A stretch of 64,000 nucleotides of DNA. Source: Pseudomonadota bacterium (GTDB lineage: Bacteria > Pseudomonadota > Gammaproteobacteria > Eutrophobiales > Eutrophobiaceae). The translations under genes and the position numbers were made by a program. The stretch covers positions 186,001 to 250,000 of the forward strand of contig JABFGI010000002.1 of the NCBI GenBank assembly GCA_013112535.1, given 5' to 3'. The notes beneath the pieces were generated by a model. The model saw nothing but the letters and a program-made list of their open reading frames with translations, did no database searches and was not told where the DNA came from. This document shows positions 28,865-37,949 of this stretch, piece by piece. Within the stretch, counting starts at the first letter, position 1, and each line of letters begins with the position of its first letter.

Positions 28865-29620
28865 ATGAAAGAAACACATCATTTCGCAGATCGTTTGCGT
28901 GCTAAAGATATACTAACAGGCACACTGGTCAGCTTACCTTCCCCGGAAATTTGTGAATTACTTTGCCATGTTGGTTATGACTGGTTATTTATTGATGCAG
29001 AGCATGGCGCTTTCAACCCACAACAGGCACAAAGCATGTTGCAGGCGGCTTCACCAACACCATGTGTGATACGTGTTCCTGTCGGCGAAACTATCTGGCT
29101 TAAAAAGGCATTGGATATTGGTGCTGCAGGTGTCATTATTCCCCAGGTTCATAATTCTGCACAAGCCAGAGAAATTATTAAACATTGTAAATATTCTCCA
29201 ATTGGCGATAGAGGTATCGGTATAGGACGCGCACATAAATACGGAATTGAATTTGAACGTTATCTTGAAAATGCAAATGATGAAATTGCTGTGATCCTGC
29301 AAGCTGAAAGTGCCGAAGCAGTTGAACATATCAATGACATCGTCAATATAAAGGGTGTCGATGCAATATTAGTTGGACCTTATGATCTATCTGCCAGTCT
29401 CGGAATGCCTGGTCAAATTGATCATCCCCGTGTTCAAAGTGCAATTGATAAAATAGTAACGTGTTGTAAAGAAGCCGATATTAGCATGGGGTTTTTTGGT
29501 GTAAGCTCGGAAGCAGTTCTACCTTATAAAGAAAAAGGCTTTACTTTATTAACAGTGGGCGTTGATACAACGTTTATCATTAAATCAGCATCACAAACAC
29601 TCTCTGAAATGAATGATTAA
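28865..29620 (+). CDS. HpcH/HpaI-family aldolase
   Basis: A 251-residue class II pyruvate aldolase-like enzyme. Typical segments are DWLFIDAEHGAFNP (catalytic His region), CVIRVPVG with the substrate Arg, the metal Glu in ILQAESAEAVEH and Asp in AILVGPYDLSASLG. Family members cleave 4-hydroxy-2-oxo acids to pyruvate and an aldehyde; the true substrate cannot be read here. A good Shine-Dalgarno site, GAGAGGAAG, precedes the ATG. No aromatic-degradation genes adjoin it, so a housekeeping or promiscuous role is possible. Confidence 0.92.
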   Translation: MKETHHFADRLRAKDILTGTLVSLPSPEICELLCHVGYDWLFIDAEHGAFNPQQAQSMLQAASPTPCVIRVPVGETIWLKKALDIGAAGVIIPQVHNSAQAREIIKHCKYSPIGDRGIGIGRAHKYGIEFERYLENANDEIAVILQAESAEAVEHINDIVNIKGVDAILVGPYDLSASLGMPGQIDHPRVQSAIDKIVTCCKEADISMGFFGVSSEAVLPYKEKGFTLLTVGVDTTFIIKSASQTLSEMND

Positions 29621-29981
29621 GAAACCAATTATGAGCCTTGGTACAATTAACACTATTTTGAATACAGCACCCATCGTTATTCAAGGCGCGACTCGCCTGA
29701 TAAAATTAATTCGCGATCAGGGAAAGAATCATTTACCCGAAGAAGAAATACCCGACACGATTGACGGAATAAAAAATGAAGTCGATAGATTACATCAACG
29801 GCTGGATACCAATGATGAATCGAATGTCGAACAAATAAAACTAATAGAAGAACTGGCAAAGCAAAATGAATCTCTCGCAACCCAACTTAAAACGACAATT
29901 ACTCATTTAAACCGGGTTACATTGTTGGCTGTTATCGCTCTTCTCATTTCCATTGTTTGTCTTGTTAATTTGCTTCAATAA
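29613..29981 (+). CDS. Small coiled-coil protein with C-terminal membrane anchor
   Basis: A 122-residue protein. The middle (about 45-95) is a charged amphipathic coiled coil, and the C-terminus (about 101-121; LLAVIALLISIVCLVNLL) is one transmembrane helix, so it should be tail-anchored. The ATG at 29613 overlaps the aldolase stop by 8 bases; a second in-frame ATG at 29631 is equally likely. I do not recognise the family. It precedes the DUF2007 gene by one base, forming a compact three-gene run. Confidence 0.65.
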   Translation: MIKKPIMSLGTINTILNTAPIVIQGATRLIKLIRDQGKNHLPEEEIPDTIDGIKNEVDRLHQRLDTNDESNVEQIKLIEELAKQNESLATQLKTTITHLNRVTLLAVIALLISIVCLVNLLQ

Positions 29982-29982
29982 A

Positions 29983-30288
29983 ATGAAAAAAGTATATAGC
30001 AGTGATGACACAATCATGACAGGCCATGTCCATAGTCTGTTAGAAGCAAATAATATTGATTGTCATTTGAGAAATATGAGTTTAGCTGGAGGGATCGGAG
30101 AATTACCAATCAATGAATGTTGGCCGGAAGTTTGGGTCAATGATGATTCTGACTTTATTTTGGCAAAACGACTTATAGAATCAACGCTAGCAACAGCTAA
30201 AGAAAATGCTACATGGCAATGTGATTGTGGCGAAGTTATAGAAGGGCAGTTTGAAACTTGTTGGTCTTGTGGCAAAGAAAAAAATTGA
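29983..30288 (+). CDS. DUF2007 protein with C-terminal zinc ribbon
   Basis: The start is the ATG at 29983, giving 101 residues and MKKVYSSDDTIMTGHVHSLLEANNI, the DUF2007 start (a ferredoxin-like fold also called putative signal-transducing domain). The C-terminus has CDC and CWSC pairs in WQCDCGEV...CWSCG, a zinc-ribbon pattern. The role of the family is not known. A longer reading frame upstream would overlap the preceding membrane helix gene and is unlikely. Confidence 0.83.
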   Translation: MKKVYSSDDTIMTGHVHSLLEANNIDCHLRNMSLAGGIGELPINECWPEVWVNDDSDFILAKRLIESTLATAKENATWQCDCGEVIEGQFETCWSCGKEKN

Positions 30289-30541
30289 CCTAGATCTATA
30301 TCTAATTGATTTTTATATGAATAAACAACATTCCTTTCAAGATCATCATCTTTTTGTCGAAAGAATCGATTTTAAACAAAACTTACGTTTAAGCTTTGTA
30401 TGACCTATATTTAAAGAAACACATATAAATTCCGCTAAGACATATAATCTAGAATCAAAACCGGTCAGATTTTTTTATAAAAAGAATGAGTATGGATATC
30501 TCAAGTAATATTATTGTTACTAGCGTTACAAAACCCTGGCA

Positions 30542-31759
30542 ATGTATAGAAATTTTTTAATCATTGTATCACTCATCCTGTCAGCGGCTTTTCATTCAGG
30601 TCCTGTACACGCTGATATTTATGTAGGTACAACAACGCCGCTCAGTGGTCCATTGCGGGAACTGGGTAAAAATGCGCTTGCAGGTATGGAAGCTTATTTT
30701 AATCGTGTTAATTCAACCGGTGGTATTCATGGTCAAAAAATTAAATTAATAATAAAAGACGACAAATATGAACCACGATTAGCCGCACAAAATATGCGAA
30801 CACTAATCGAGCAACATGATGTTATTTCTGTAATTGGTAATGTTGGAACACCTACGGCAGTTGTGACTGTCCCTATTGCGATTGAAAATAAAGTGCCATT
30901 CATAGGCGCCATTACTGGCGCACCCTTATTACGTAATATACCTCCCAATCGATATGTCTTTAATTATCGCGCCAGTTATTCAGAAGAAGCAGCAAGCATG
31001 ATCGACGGGTTATTAAAAAGTGGAATAAAACCACATGAAATTGCCTTTTTTACACAACGCGATAGTTATGGTGATGCTGGTTATGATGGTGCTATTTCAG
31101 CTCTGCAAAAACATAATTTTTTTAATACTCATACTCTGGCTCATGGTCGCTATACTAGAAACTCTCTCAATGTTGAAGGGGCATTGGCTACGATACTGGA
31201 TGTTCAAATCAAACCAAGGGCTATTATTATGGCTGGAAGCTATGCCCCTTCGGCAAAATTTATAAAATTAGCCAAACAGGATTTACCCGACTGCTTGTTT
31301 TTAAACCTTTCTTTTGTTGGTAGTGCGCCACTATTAGAAGAACTTGGAGCAGAAACAGAAAACGTCATAATCACTCAAGTAGTACCCGGTTTTAACTCAA
31401 ACTTACCTATAGCAAATGAATTTAAAAGAGATCTCAAGAATTACAGCATTTTTGCCAAGCCTAATTTTATTTCTTTTGAGAGTTATATCGTTGCCAAGAT
31501 TTTTATTCATGCACTTCAATCGGTAAAAGATACTAATATTACTCGTGAATCTTTAATTAACTCTCTGCATAAATTATCAAATTTGAATATAGGCCTTAAC
31601 CTTAATATTTCGTATTCAAAAGAAAAACATCAGGGCGTTCACAAGGTGTGGCCTGTAATGATAGACGACAAAAACTTTATGCCTGTTGACTGGAACAAAT
31701 TGAGAGAATCCTTAAAACAGTCAGATTTAAAAACAGATACTTTGGCAAATGCACCATGA
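30542..31759 (+). CDS. Periplasmic ligand-binding protein (LivJ-like) paired with a GGDEF-EAL protein
   Basis: A 405-residue type I periplasmic binding protein with a signal peptide (about 1-24). The N-lobe begins IYVGTTTPLSGPLRELGKNALAGMEAYFNRVN and continues GGIHGQKIKLIIKDDKYEP, the branched-chain amino acid/amide receptor pattern. No ABC transporter permease or ATPase genes are nearby. Instead the stop overlaps by four bases (ATGA) the start of a membrane GGDEF-EAL protein. The likely role is to bind a ligand in the periplasm and control that partner, as in other binding-protein/receptor pairs; this is inference from the coupling. The upstream 250 bases hold no gene. Confidence 0.88.
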   Translation: MYRNFLIIVSLILSAAFHSGPVHADIYVGTTTPLSGPLRELGKNALAGMEAYFNRVNSTGGIHGQKIKLIIKDDKYEPRLAAQNMRTLIEQHDVISVIGNVGTPTAVVTVPIAIENKVPFIGAITGAPLLRNIPPNRYVFNYRASYSEEAASMIDGLLKSGIKPHEIAFFTQRDSYGDAGYDGAISALQKHNFFNTHTLAHGRYTRNSLNVEGALATILDVQIKPRAIIMAGSYAPSAKFIKLAKQDLPDCLFLNLSFVGSAPLLEELGAETENVIITQVVPGFNSNLPIANEFKRDLKNYSIFAKPNFISFESYIVAKIFIHALQSVKDTNITRESLINSLHKLSNLNIGLNLNISYSKEKHQGVHKVWPVMIDDKNFMPVDWNKLRESLKQSDLKTDTLANAP

Positions 31760-34700
31760 AAGAAAATCTGCTGCAACAACTGATATTTCAATTAAACAAT
31801 GCCAATATCAAGCAGCTTTTACACTTCATATTAGTATCATCTGTAACTGCTATAACAATTTTGGCCGTTTCTACTATTGTTATAGAAAATTATTCATATG
31901 ATTCTCAAAAAATTCTAATGGAAAATATTATTAGAACCGAGACGTTAACAAAGAATATAAACCATACAATATCATCTCTCATTTTAAGAAACAGAACCAT
32001 AGCATTTTCTAACAACATTGATTCGCTTATGAAGGTTCCTGACAGAACTATATTAGAAAAAAATTTTAAAAAGGATTTAAATGAAATAAGGCAGATTCTA
32101 TCCTCTGAAAAAAGCATTCATATTATTGAAGACTTTGAAACCTTGTTTAAAAAGTTTGCCTTGATTGATGACGAGCTATTTTCAAATAAACAAAAACTAA
32201 TATTGTTAGTAAAAGAGTTAAATACCAATCAAAAAATACTCGATGACATTGTCAATGAAATAATTAATGCTATTGACAGTGTTTCAGGTAAAATAAAACT
32301 GAAAGCCACCCGTACGAGAATACGTATAAATAAAAATTTGGCTGTAGTAGGACCTGACTCGCAATCCGAACATATTTTACTTCTTGATAATTTATTGGCT
32401 CAACAGCGTCAAGTGGAATCGGCCAGTCATCAAGTACAGCTCAGTGCCTCACAAATTATTCAACTTAGTCAAAAACTCACCCAGACTGACAATAAAGATG
32501 CATTAATTGATATACGTGATAATGAAATAGCCCAGCAACTTAGTCAGATCAATATATCTTTGTATGTGCTTTCAGGTAACTTAAAAGAATTTCCTGAATT
32601 AATGAAAGATATCATCAGGATTTCTGATGCATTACGCCACCTTGTAAAAATATCCATTGAAGATAAACGATCAATTTATAGCTTATGGGCCCAATATCTC
32701 GACCTGAGTTTATTTATTGAATCAGAAATAAATATTGAAGCAAAAAAATACGCCGATAGCATGGCAAATACAGTCAAGGATCTGGAAAGTCATTTAGGTT
32801 TAATTATTAACAAACATAAGAGAAAGACCAATCAGCTCACTAAATCACTATATATCATAATTATTTGTATTAGCCTGTTTGTGGCATTCTTTATTTCTAT
32901 GATTCTGCACAAACTACGTTATAGAATAAATCATCCACTGCAATTGATTGGTGATGCTGTAAACAACCTGACAAAAGGTCAACTTACTTCACGCCTGGAT
33001 GACAATGATTTTATAAAAGATGAATTCTCACTACTGGCACATTCATTTAATACTTTTGCAAAACGAAATGAACAACTCATCAATGAACTTTCTTCTACCC
33101 ACGATGCGTTGCTTGAAAACCAACATCGTCTGAATGCAGTACTTGAGAATGCATTGGTCGGGATTGTGCATTTAAAAGATCGTAAGTTCATATCAGTTAA
33201 TCATCGATTTGAAGAAATGTTTGGTTATGATCGAAATCATATCGAAGGTTTAAAAACTGAAATTTTATTTTTTTCCAAGGAGGATTTCGAAAGAGTTGGA
33301 GAAGTAGCTTACAAGAAGCTACGTGAAAACAAAACCTATTATGATGAATGGCTCGTTAAACATAAAAATGGTAACTCATTTTGGTGTGCGATTTCAGCTA
33401 AATCGATAGAGGACGGTAAACCTGAATTTGGATCTATCTGGTTATATGAAGATATTTCTGAACGCAAACGTACTGAAGAACAACTCATTACTCTGGCAAA
33501 TTACGATATCCTGACAAACTTGCCTAACCGCGGATTATTCATGGATCGTTTGCAAAATTATATCAATTTAGCTAAACGCAATAACCAGATAATTTCCGTA
33601 ATGTTTATTGACCTTGATCGTTTTAAACGAGTTAATGATTCTTTAGGACATGAAGTTGGGGATAAATTACTTAAAGTTGTCGCAGATAAATTAAACAATT
33701 GTGTTCGTAGCTCAGATACTGTTGCAAGACTCGGCGGAGATGAATTTACAGTCATTATGATTGATATTAAAAATAAATTAATTCCTGAGCGCACTGCCAG
33801 AAAAATCATTCAGAGTTTAAAAGATCCTGTCTATATTAATGGACACGAGATAAGTATTAGTCCAAGCATAGGCATAAGTATGTATCCTGATGACGGGGAT
33901 AGTGTTGCACTTCTGTTACGTAATTCTGATGCAGCGATGTATCACGCAAAAGGACTTGGTAGAAATAATTATCAATTTTATACGGATGAAATGAATTCAG
34001 AATCATTAAATAAATTAACACTTGAATCACGTTTGCGACGAGCAGTTGACAATAATGATTTTGAACTTTTTTTTCAAAAACAATTTAATATTGTAGAAAA
34101 TAAAGTAATAGGTTATGAAGCATTATTACGTTGGCGAGATGAATCCGGTCATATTATCTCTCCAGACAACTTCATCCACATCCTTGAAGATACCGGCATG
34201 ATTAATACCACAGGAGAATGGGTTATTTATGAGGCATGTCGTTATTTAAAATTGTTATTAAGCGAAAACTCTTATCCGGTAAGAATGGCGATTAATTTAT
34301 CAGCTCGCCAGTTTCAGGATAAAAATTTATTAAAACACATTGACAATGCGCTGAATGAATATCAATTAATACCAGACAATATTGAACTGGAAATAACTGA
34401 AACCATCTTAATGACGGGCTCAAAAACTAGCCAGGAAATAATCAATGAGTTGCATGATATGGGCTGTAATATTGTACTCGATGATTTTGGTACGGGTTAT
34501 TCTTCCTTGGCCTATCTAAAGCAGTTTCCTATAGATGCACTGAAAATAGATCGTTCTTTTATACGCGATATACTTTCAGATCCAAGTGATGCCGCAATTT
34601 GCAATGCTATTCGTGCTATGGCTGAAAGCCTGAATATTGAAGTAATTGCTGAAGGTGTTGAGACGAATGAACAACTGGATTACTTGATAGCTAATGGCTT

Positions 34701-34797
34701 TACGACCGTACAAGGGTATTATTACGGCAAACCAGAATCAGGTGATACATTAGTGAAATCAAATATAAAACAAACCAAATTAAAACTGGTTAAATAA
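31756..34797 (+). CDS. Membrane GGDEF-EAL protein with HAMP and PAS domains
   Basis: A 1013-residue cyclic-di-GMP enzyme. Order: transmembrane helix (about 19-40), a long helical periplasmic part with coiled coils (about 41-362), second helix (about 364-386), HAMP (about 388-440), PAS (about 458-575; FEEMFGYDRNHIEGL), GGDEF (motif RLGGDEF near 660) and EAL (motif YEALLRW near 786). EAL catalytic residues look complete: LEITET, DDFGTGYSS, LKIDRSF and IAEGVET. Both domains therefore look active, and net activity cannot be predicted. It is translationally coupled to the periplasmic binding protein upstream, which is probably its sensor subunit. Confidence 0.93.
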   Translation: MKENLLQQLIFQLNNANIKQLLHFILVSSVTAITILAVSTIVIENYSYDSQKILMENIIRTETLTKNINHTISSLILRNRTIAFSNNIDSLMKVPDRTILEKNFKKDLNEIRQILSSEKSIHIIEDFETLFKKFALIDDELFSNKQKLILLVKELNTNQKILDDIVNEIINAIDSVSGKIKLKATRTRIRINKNLAVVGPDSQSEHILLLDNLLAQQRQVESASHQVQLSASQIIQLSQKLTQTDNKDALIDIRDNEIAQQLSQINISLYVLSGNLKEFPELMKDIIRISDALRHLVKISIEDKRSIYSLWAQYLDLSLFIESEINIEAKKYADSMANTVKDLESHLGLIINKHKRKTNQLTKSLYIIIICISLFVAFFISMILHKLRYRINHPLQLIGDAVNNLTKGQLTSRLDDNDFIKDEFSLLAHSFNTFAKRNEQLINELSSTHDALLENQHRLNAVLENALVGIVHLKDRKFISVNHRFEEMFGYDRNHIEGLKTEILFFSKEDFERVGEVAYKKLRENKTYYDEWLVKHKNGNSFWCAISAKSIEDGKPEFGSIWLYEDISERKRTEEQLITLANYDILTNLPNRGLFMDRLQNYINLAKRNNQIISVMFIDLDRFKRVNDSLGHEVGDKLLKVVADKLNNCVRSSDTVARLGGDEFTVIMIDIKNKLIPERTARKIIQSLKDPVYINGHEISISPSIGISMYPDDGDSVALLLRNSDAAMYHAKGLGRNNYQFYTDEMNSESLNKLTLESRLRRAVDNNDFELFFQKQFNIVENKVIGYEALLRWRDESGHIISPDNFIHILEDTGMINTTGEWVIYEACRYLKLLLSENSYPVRMAINLSARQFQDKNLLKHIDNALNEYQLIPDNIELEITETILMTGSKTSQEIINELHDMGCNIVLDDFGTGYSSLAYLKQFPIDALKIDRSFIRDILSDPSDAAICNAIRAMAESLNIEVIAEGVETNEQLDYLIANGFTTVQGYYYGKPESGDTLVKSNIKQTKLKLVK

Positions 34798-34834
34798 TAA
34801 TTATTCCTTAACGATTAATACAAAACGCCATGAT

Positions 34835-34856
34835 ACATACACTTCCCTGTGTATGT
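34835..34856. terminator. Hairpin between convergent genes
   Basis: ACATACAC and GTGTATGT flank a 6-base loop in the 94-base gap between the GGDEF-EAL gene and the convergent SnoaL-like gene. The stem is a perfect 8 bp, but no U-tract follows on either strand, so termination is only a possibility. Confidence 0.35.
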
Positions 34857-34891
34857 GTAATTCTATAAAACTAAACCAGATAGTGTAAAAG

Positions 34892-35332
34892 TTAGTTCCA
34901 ACTTTGAAATTTAATTTTCCAGCTACCGTCTTCTTGTTTTTCAAACACGTTGGAGATGTTTCCTTCCATCTTAATAACATTGCCTGCCGCATCCATTCTC
35001 GTCGCTTCCCATAAAGCTGTTTCATAGATAGTGTTTTCTTTAATATCCGTATCAATATTCGAGATTGAATATTTTTCAACACCTACTTTTTTCAAACTAT
35101 CAAGATAATCCTGAATTTCACCTCGACCTTTAAGGATTTCGCTACTTGGCGGAAACACAACAGCATTTTCGGTATATAGTCCCATTAGTCCTTTGGTGTT
35201 ACCTTCATCAAAGCTTTTTGCCCAGACGTTATTGAAATTTTCAATATCTCCTGTTTCAAGTGATTCTGAAGCAACATACCCTGAACTTGATGCTAATATT
35301 GCTATATAAATCAATCTTCTAAATAATTTCAT
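34892..35332 (-). CDS. Exported SnoaL/DUF4440-like (NTF2-fold) protein
   Basis: A 146-residue protein with a signal peptide (FRRLIYIAILASSSGYVASES) and an NTF2-like domain: FNNVWAKSFDEGNTKGLMGLYTENAVVFPPSSEILKGRGEIQDYL and the C-terminal strand DGSWKIKFQSWN are the usual SnoaL/DUF4440 marks. Members range from small-molecule cyclases to binding proteins; no catalytic set can be claimed. It is divergent from a LysR regulator (129-base gap), which suggests that regulator may control it. Confidence 0.85.
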   Translation of the reverse strand: MKLFRRLIYIAILASSSGYVASESLETGDIENFNNVWAKSFDEGNTKGLMGLYTENAVVFPPSSEILKGRGEIQDYLDSLKKVGVEKYSISNIDTDIKENTIYETALWEATRMDAAGNVIKMEGNISNVFEKQEDGSWKIKFQSWN

Positions 35333-35461
35333 AGTGAAATACTCCCGTATAAAGTTAGTAATTTGTGCGATGCAATAAATATAGGTACGATGACTTCATT
35401 GAACAAGACGCTTTCTGTACATAGACTCTTTCCAAATAAGAAAGAATAAGGGCTAAGGTAA

Positions 35462-36388
35462 ATGGATAGATTAACGAGTATGAAAGTATTTGCTGCTGTC
35501 GTCAGACTCGGTAGCTTTGCTGCTGCGGCAGAAGATCTCGATATGTCTAGTGCAATGTGTTCAAAATATATTCGTGATTTGGAAACCAGTCTTGATGCAA
35601 GACTGTTAAATAGAACCACACGCCAACAAAGCCTGACTGAAGTCGGTAGTACTTATCATAAAAAAGTTATCGGTATACTCAGTGAAATAGAAGAAGCAGA
35701 ACAATGTGTATCCGAATTACAAAATGAGCCCGTCGGCACATTGCGTCTAATGTCAGCACCGTCATTTGGTTCATTTCATCTAGCTCGTGCGATTAAAGGT
35801 TATAAAAAGCAATACCCGAAAGTTGCTATAGAACTGTTTTTATCTGATGACCACGAACATATGGTTGAACTAGGTATGGATTTGAGTTTTCGTGTAAGGG
35901 AAATGGAAGATTCCAGTGTTGTCGCATTTAAAATTTCATCCAGTCGCTTGATTGTCTGCGCTTCACCGGAATACCTGCAAGAGAACGGAACACCAAAAAC
36001 ACCACACGATTTAAAAAATCATATTTGCATGTCAATGTTAGACAATCTCGTTTTCTCACCGCACTGGATATTTAATATAGATGGCAATGAAACAATAATT
36101 AACACCGACAGTAATTATTTGAAAGCCAATATGGCCGATTCATTACGTGTTGCTGCTATCAATGGTAGTGGGCTGATACAACTCCCTTCTTACATGATTG
36201 GTTTGGATATCCAGGCAGGCAGATTGAAACCAGTATTGGAAAAATACGAACCTAAGCCCTTACCCATTAATTTGATTTACGCGCATCGAAAACACATGTC
36301 ACTAAAAATAAGAAGTTTTGTTGATTATATGCAAGCTTACTTTGAAACGCCTCCATACTGGGATAAGTGGATGTATGAAATAAAATAA
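35462..36388 (+). CDS. LysR-family transcriptional regulator
   Basis: A 308-residue regulator. The N-terminal winged helix-turn-helix is plain: MKVFAAVVRLGSFAAAAEDLDMSSAMCSKYIRDLE, then LNRTTRQQSLTEVG. The effector domain follows from about 90. The CrgA/PP1595-like subfamily is suggested by GTLRLMSAPSFGSFHLARAI. It is divergent from the exported NTF2-fold gene; in this family the divergent neighbour is often the target, which is an inference here. The gene ends about 200 bases before phasin 1. Confidence 0.94.
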   Translation: MDRLTSMKVFAAVVRLGSFAAAAEDLDMSSAMCSKYIRDLETSLDARLLNRTTRQQSLTEVGSTYHKKVIGILSEIEEAEQCVSELQNEPVGTLRLMSAPSFGSFHLARAIKGYKKQYPKVAIELFLSDDHEHMVELGMDLSFRVREMEDSSVVAFKISSSRLIVCASPEYLQENGTPKTPHDLKNHICMSMLDNLVFSPHWIFNIDGNETIINTDSNYLKANMADSLRVAAINGSGLIQLPSYMIGLDIQAGRLKPVLEKYEPKPLPINLIYAHRKHMSLKIRSFVDYMQAYFETPPYWDKWMYEIK

Positions 36389-36526
36389 TTTTCCGTCATT
36401 ATTACTTTCATCTACATGAAGCAATCAGTAAAACTGTTCCAATTTAATGAATAAATAACTTGAAAAATTAGATTAAAATACTATTTAGTCTAATTAATTC
36501 AATGAGATAAGTAATTATCATTATTT

Positions 36527-36556
36527 TGTTGCATTGCAACATATTGTGTGTATAAT
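36527..36556 (+). promoter_or_regulatory. Promoter with overlapping TGTTGC-N3-GCAACA operator, phasin 1
   Basis: The 15-base palindrome TGTTGCATTGCAACA (36527-36541) overlaps a -35 TTGCAT (36529-36534). A 16-base spacer leads to a perfect -10 TATAAT (36551-36556). The same arrangement, with the same spacing, is found before phasin 2. The TGC-N3-GCA core resembles binding sites described for the PHA regulator PhaR; the regulator gene is not in this window. Confidence 0.7.
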
Positions 36557-36594
36557 TTATACCAATCATTAAATAACAGTTTCGGAGAAATACA

Positions 36595-36909
36595 ATGACT
36601 AACCCATTTGAACAATTATTAGCACCAGTAAAATCATTGAATGAATTAACCTTGAAAAGCATTGAACAAATCGCTTCTATTCAGGTAAAAGCTATTCAGG
36701 AAAATGCCAATATCAGCATGAACTCGCTGAAGTCATCAACTGAAATCAAGGACCTTGATTCATTGAAAGATTACTTACAAGCACAGGTTTCTGCTGCACA
36801 AAGCATATCTGACAGTGCTGTAGAAGACGCACAAGAGATTGCTAAATTAACTGAAGCTTACGCTAACGAAGTTAAAACGCTGGTTGAGAAATCAATCCCT
36901 AGTGCTTAG
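36595..36909 (+). CDS. Phasin-family protein, copy 1
   Basis: A 104-residue amphipathic helical protein of the phasin family, which coats polyhydroxyalkanoate granules. FEQLLAPVKSLNELTLKSIEQIASIQVKAIQENA is typical of the short gammaproteobacterial phasins. GGAG before the ATG (cggagaaataca) sets the start. It is very similar to the gene at 37950 and has the same length, so the two are a recent paralogous pair. A strong terminator follows at 36935-36962. PHA synthase genes are not in this window. Confidence 0.9.
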   Translation: MTNPFEQLLAPVKSLNELTLKSIEQIASIQVKAIQENANISMNSLKSSTEIKDLDSLKDYLQAQVSAAQSISDSAVEDAQEIAKLTEAYANEVKTLVEKSIPSA

Positions 36910-36934
36910 TAAGAAACGTAAGTAGTTGTAAATC

Positions 36935-36962
36935 AAAACCGCTCTTTTAGAGCGGTTTTTTT
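36935..36962 (+). terminator. Rho-independent terminator of phasin 1
   Basis: AAAACCGCTC, loop TTTTA, GAGCGGTTTT, followed by more T. The 10-bp stem and T-run lie 26 bases after the phasin 1 stop. Confidence 0.92.
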
Positions 36963-36990
36963 ATGTCCATAAATGGACTAACTAAGTAAA

Positions 36991-37338
36991 CTATTTACCC
37001 AGCAAATCCTTCAAATTCGCGAATGGCTTACCCGTCGTATGTTCGCTTTCAAGTTCATTACTGGCACTCGTTATTGAAACTGAATCAAGATATTTTGCGT
37101 GCTCATTGTCATGACAATAAACACATAATAATTCCCAGTTACTGCCATCGGCGGGATTATTATCATGATTATGATCTTTATGATGTACGGTAAGCTCGCT
37201 AAGATTTTCTCTCGTGAATTCCCGTTCACACTTACCACAAACCCAGGGGAAAAGTTTAAGTGCCCGCTCTCTATAGCCATGCCCTCTTGCCTCGGCATTT
37301 TTTTTTGATTCAGCAACAACTTTATCAAGTTTATCCAT
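36991..37338 (-). CDS. yajD: YajD-like HNH nuclease family protein
   Basis: A 115-residue protein with an HNH fold: zinc-binding pair CGKC, then ELTVHHKDHNHDNNPADGSNWELLCVYCHDNEH, with the HH catalytic pair, the Asn and the second CxxC-type pair. Length and sequence match YajD of gammaproteobacteria. It is a presumed nuclease of unknown biological target. It is transcribed towards phasin 1, with the phasin terminator between them. Confidence 0.9.
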   Translation of the reverse strand: MDKLDKVVAESKKNAEARGHGYRERALKLFPWVCGKCEREFTRENLSELTVHHKDHNHDNNPADGSNWELLCVYCHDNEHAKYLDSVSITSASNELESEHTTGKPFANLKDLLGK

Positions 37339-37385
37339 TATGAGTATCGTACAAAGACCATGGTAACAGTACTTGGAATGCAGAT

Positions 37386-37649
37386 TTATTCTTTGGCTAA
37401 CTCTTCTTCAAAACCACATTTTTCGCAATGATATAATTCAGTCGATTCGGATTTACTTGTCGTTGTTAAAGAGGAAGTTTGATTATCTTTTACCCAGCAA
37501 GCGGGACAAATCAGTTCAGAAAAATCCATAGCTCGTTCAAATGCGCCCTGCATTTCTTCGGTAAATTCATGTCCTGTCTTGTCGATGACCATATCATCCG
37601 CAATAACTGTGGCATATTCCTTTAACTGGCTAACGATACTCTCAAGCAT
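37386..37649 (-). CDS. Small zinc-ribbon protein of unknown function
   Basis: The ATG at 37649 is preceded by GGGGAG with good spacing, giving 87 residues starting MLESIVSQLKEYATV. A helical N-terminal half is followed by two Cys pairs, CPAC and CEKC, which should bind one zinc. A longer frame starting further upstream would place this Shine-Dalgarno site inside the gene. I do not recognise a named family. It lies between YajD and phasin 2, in opposite orientation to the phasins. Confidence 0.7.
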   Translation of the reverse strand: MLESIVSQLKEYATVIADDMVIDKTGHEFTEEMQGAFERAMDFSELICPACWVKDNQTSSLTTTSKSESTELYHCEKCGFEEELAKE

Positions 37650-37881
37650 CACTCTACTCCCCAATAAAAATGTCAAAAATCATTTTCTAGTTGTAAACGA
37701 CTACTCTGATACTAGCAGGCAATAATCTGATGCTAACGCTATCTAGCCCAGATAACCAATTTTCGATGATCTGAAATAACGGGTAATTACAGCGCGTTTA
37801 ATTATCTAAATAGTCATAAATACTCATCTGACAGCATTATTTTACATTTTAAATCAATAAGATATAAATTTTTAAACTATT

Positions 37882-37911
37882 TGTTGCGCTGCAACATTTT
37901 CGATGTATAAT
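37882..37911 (+). promoter_or_regulatory. Promoter with overlapping TGTTGC-N3-GCAACA operator, phasin 2
   Basis: TGTTGCGCTGCAACA (37882-37896) overlaps a -35 TTGCGC (37884-37889); after a 16-base spacer comes a perfect TATAAT (37906-37911). Element, spacing and orientation are the same as in front of phasin 1, although the flanking sequence has diverged, so the motif appears to be kept by selection. Confidence 0.7.
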
Positions 37912-37949
37912 TGTTAGCAATCATTGAAAGAAAATTTAAGAGAAAAACG

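Noticed and set aside
30487-30561. 24-codon frame overlapping the start of the periplasmic binding protein
   Set aside because: Weak ribosome site and out-of-frame overlap of 20 bases without a coupling stop; not enough to call a leader.
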